The notes under the pieces: model-generated
Databases searched by the model: none
Told to the model about the DNA's origin: nothing
What the model saw: only the letters and a program-made list of their open reading frames with translations
Translations under genes and position numbers: made by a program
In this document: piece by piece, positions 62,894-64,000 of the stretch
Numbering within the stretch: the stretch's first letter is position 1
Layout: each line of letters opens with the position of its first letter
Assembly (NCBI RefSeq): GCF_027257845.1
Contig: NZ_JAPVOT010000005.1
Location: forward strand, 124,001-188,000
DNA from: Alteromonas sp. BMJM2
Lineage (GTDB): Bacteria; Pseudomonadota; Gammaproteobacteria; Enterobacterales; Alteromonadaceae
Direction: 5' to 3'
Length of the DNA stretch: 64,000 nt

Positions 62894-64000
62894 ATGAAAG
62901 CAAGTTATTGGATAATTCTCATCATTGTCACATCCGCTATAGCCTTTGCGGTTGGTCGTAATACAGCGCAACAAGTAACGCCAAATTCAGATGAAATTGT
63001 TTATTCAAAAAGCACGTCAAATGATAGAGAATCGTCACTAGAGGCAAAAAACACGCTTAGTGTTAATCACAATTCCGCAGATAAATTATTTTTAAATCTG
63101 TCCGAAACCTCCCCTACTTCAATGGAAGATATTACTGCTGAAGTGGGCGAACTATTAGCTGCGATAGAAGAAAACCCTAAACAAACAAAGTCAATTCTAA
63201 AACTGGCTGCATTACTAGAAGAGTTACCTACCGATAAGCTAACAGCATTAGCGCCGTTGTTCGAAAATAGCAGTGAATTCCAACGAAATCAGCTGAATCA
63301 GATGATTACTGCGCAATTAATACAAAAAGCTCCTGAACAGGCACTCGCTTTCGCACAACGTTACAACCCGATGCCAGAATTTCCAATTTACTTAGAAATA
63401 GTAAAGGCACAAGTTGCTGAAAAAAGACCTGATCTCGGCTTTGAATATTTAAACCAAATGCTAGACCTTGCTCACGAAGACATCGATTTAAGTGCAAACT
63501 CCACTTTGATAAATGTGCTAGCTAAGGCAGATTTAACGCAGTTAATAGACACACTCGAAATATTCAAAGATAAGGGAGTTAGTCTTGAGAATAGCTTGTC
63601 TTCCATAGGCTTAGAGCTAAAGACAAGCGAAGAACATCTAAACCTATTTAATGAACTAAGGCGCTTAGATGATATGTCGATATTAAATTCGGCGATTATT
63701 AATTGGGTTAAAATAGACCCTACCGCTTTATTTGACCGCTTAAACCAGATTGAAGATATCGCTGAGCGCGAAAATTTGGAACAAACCGCTTTTTACTTTT
63801 GGATGATCAATTCACCGGAAGATGCCGCCGACCATTTTTTAACAAATGCTTCAAATGAAATTAAAACGCTAAAGGATATAACTCGCGCGTGGCCGGAAGA
63901 CAGAGCCGCTGATGCATTAGCGTGGATATCTAAGCAAAGTAATATTGATACTAATCGATATAAAATTGATTACTTAAAAAGACTGAGTTATTCCGAACCG
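62894..64000 (+). CDS. Exported or membrane-anchored helical-repeat hypothetical protein, incomplete
   Basis: The gene starts at ATG 62894 with GAGAGGT upstream and stays open for 369 codons to the window's end. An N-terminal helix (WIILIIVTSAIAFAVGR, residues 6-22) anchors or exports it. The rest is a chain of helical pairs (ALAFAQRYNPMPEFPIYLEI, KIDPTALFDRLNQIED, AFYFWMINSPEDAADHFL) like TPR/HEAT-type repeats. I do not recognise the family. The C-terminus lies beyond the window. Confidence 0.65.
   Translation, partial: MKASYWIILIIVTSAIAFAVGRNTAQQVTPNSDEIVYSKSTSNDRESSLEAKNTLSVNHNSADKLFLNLSETSPTSMEDITAEVGELLAAIEENPKQTKSILKLAALLEELPTDKLTALAPLFENSSEFQRNQLNQMITAQLIQKAPEQALAFAQRYNPMPEFPIYLEIVKAQVAEKRPDLGFEYLNQMLDLAHEDIDLSANSTLINVLAKADLTQLIDTLEIFKDKGVSLENSLSSIGLELKTSEEHLNLFNELRRLDDMSILNSAIINWVKIDPTALFDRLNQIEDIAERENLEQTAFYFWMINSPEDAADHFLTNASNEIKTLKDITRAWPEDRAADALAWISKQSNIDTNRYKIDYLKRLSYSEP

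Noticed and set aside
1-64000. tRNA, rRNA, transposase, integrase or prophage genes
   Set aside because: I looked for tRNA-like cloverleaf ends, rRNA motifs and mobility enzymes and found none, apart from the 13-base 16S-tail match at 26130-26142, which is a ribosome-binding site on the other strand.

Overview
The window looks like chromosomal DNA of a marine gammaproteobacterium, most likely Alteromonas or a close relative. The basis is protein content and style, not a search: BlaR1/TonB-type signalling, a large TonB-dependent receptor, an ABC-2 permease/M1 peptidase fusion, a MSHA-like pilin, several c-di-GMP enzymes, a Cus-type copper efflux operon and an unusually high density of small membrane and secreted proteins. 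No rRNA, tRNA, CRISPR array, integrase or transposase was seen.

Layout. 1-1.6 kb: the end of a BlaI repressor gene and a BlaR1-like M56 peptidase/TonB gene split by a ~270-bp, almost fully self-complementary element. 1.7-9.7 kb: glyoxalase I, a DUF1456 protein, a Tat-exported dienelactone hydrolase, an SDR, a LysE-type exporter, a PepSY-TM protein and a TonB-dependent receptor. 9.8-13.1 kb: a 1090-residue BNR/VPS10 beta-propeller protein. 13.35-14.05 kb: two short double-glycine-leader peptide genes, a small membrane protein that could give immunity, and a broken EAL-domain end. 14.1-16 kb: another SDR and a secreted hypothetical protein.

16.2-24.5 kb: a copper/silver efflux operon read on the minus strand (His/Cys/Met-rich periplasmic protein, CusC, CusB, CusA, then a YVTN propeller protein). 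The CusB protein carries extra metal-binding modules. 24.7-26.2 kb: two tiny transcription units, a 44-residue ORF on the plus strand and an 18-residue ORF on the minus strand, each with promoter-like and terminator signals. 26.3-34 kb: YaeQ, a MscS-type channel, a RecQ helicase, a YihY-type membrane protein, a promoterless S41-peptidase remnant, a polytopic membrane protein and a membrane protein/XRE regulator pair.

34.4-50 kb is rich in signalling: a TPR hybrid histidine kinase with two receivers, a PAS-GGDEF cyclase, a RIO kinase, a PilZ protein and a PAS-GGDEF-EAL protein. Among them lie an S9 peptidase, a PQQ-type sugar dehydrogenase, a GNAT enzyme, a DEAD-box helicase and a MSHA-like pilin. 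50-60.3 kb: DUF2945, a DJ-1/PfpI protein, an IalB-like protein, a PEP-CTERM protein, the ABC ATPase with its permease/peptidase partner, DUF1328 and DUF4235 stress-type small proteins, and a DUF2490 protein behind a lipoprotein gene. 60.5-62.7 kb is decaying DNA: a frameshifted hypothetical gene and two LysE/ArgO remnants flanking an intact alpha/beta hydrolase gene. A secreted or anchored hypothetical protein runs off the right end.

The most interesting signals are the paired double-glycine peptides, the structured element inside the blaR1-tonB gene, and the 18-residue ORF whose ribosome-binding site matches the whole 16S rRNA tail.
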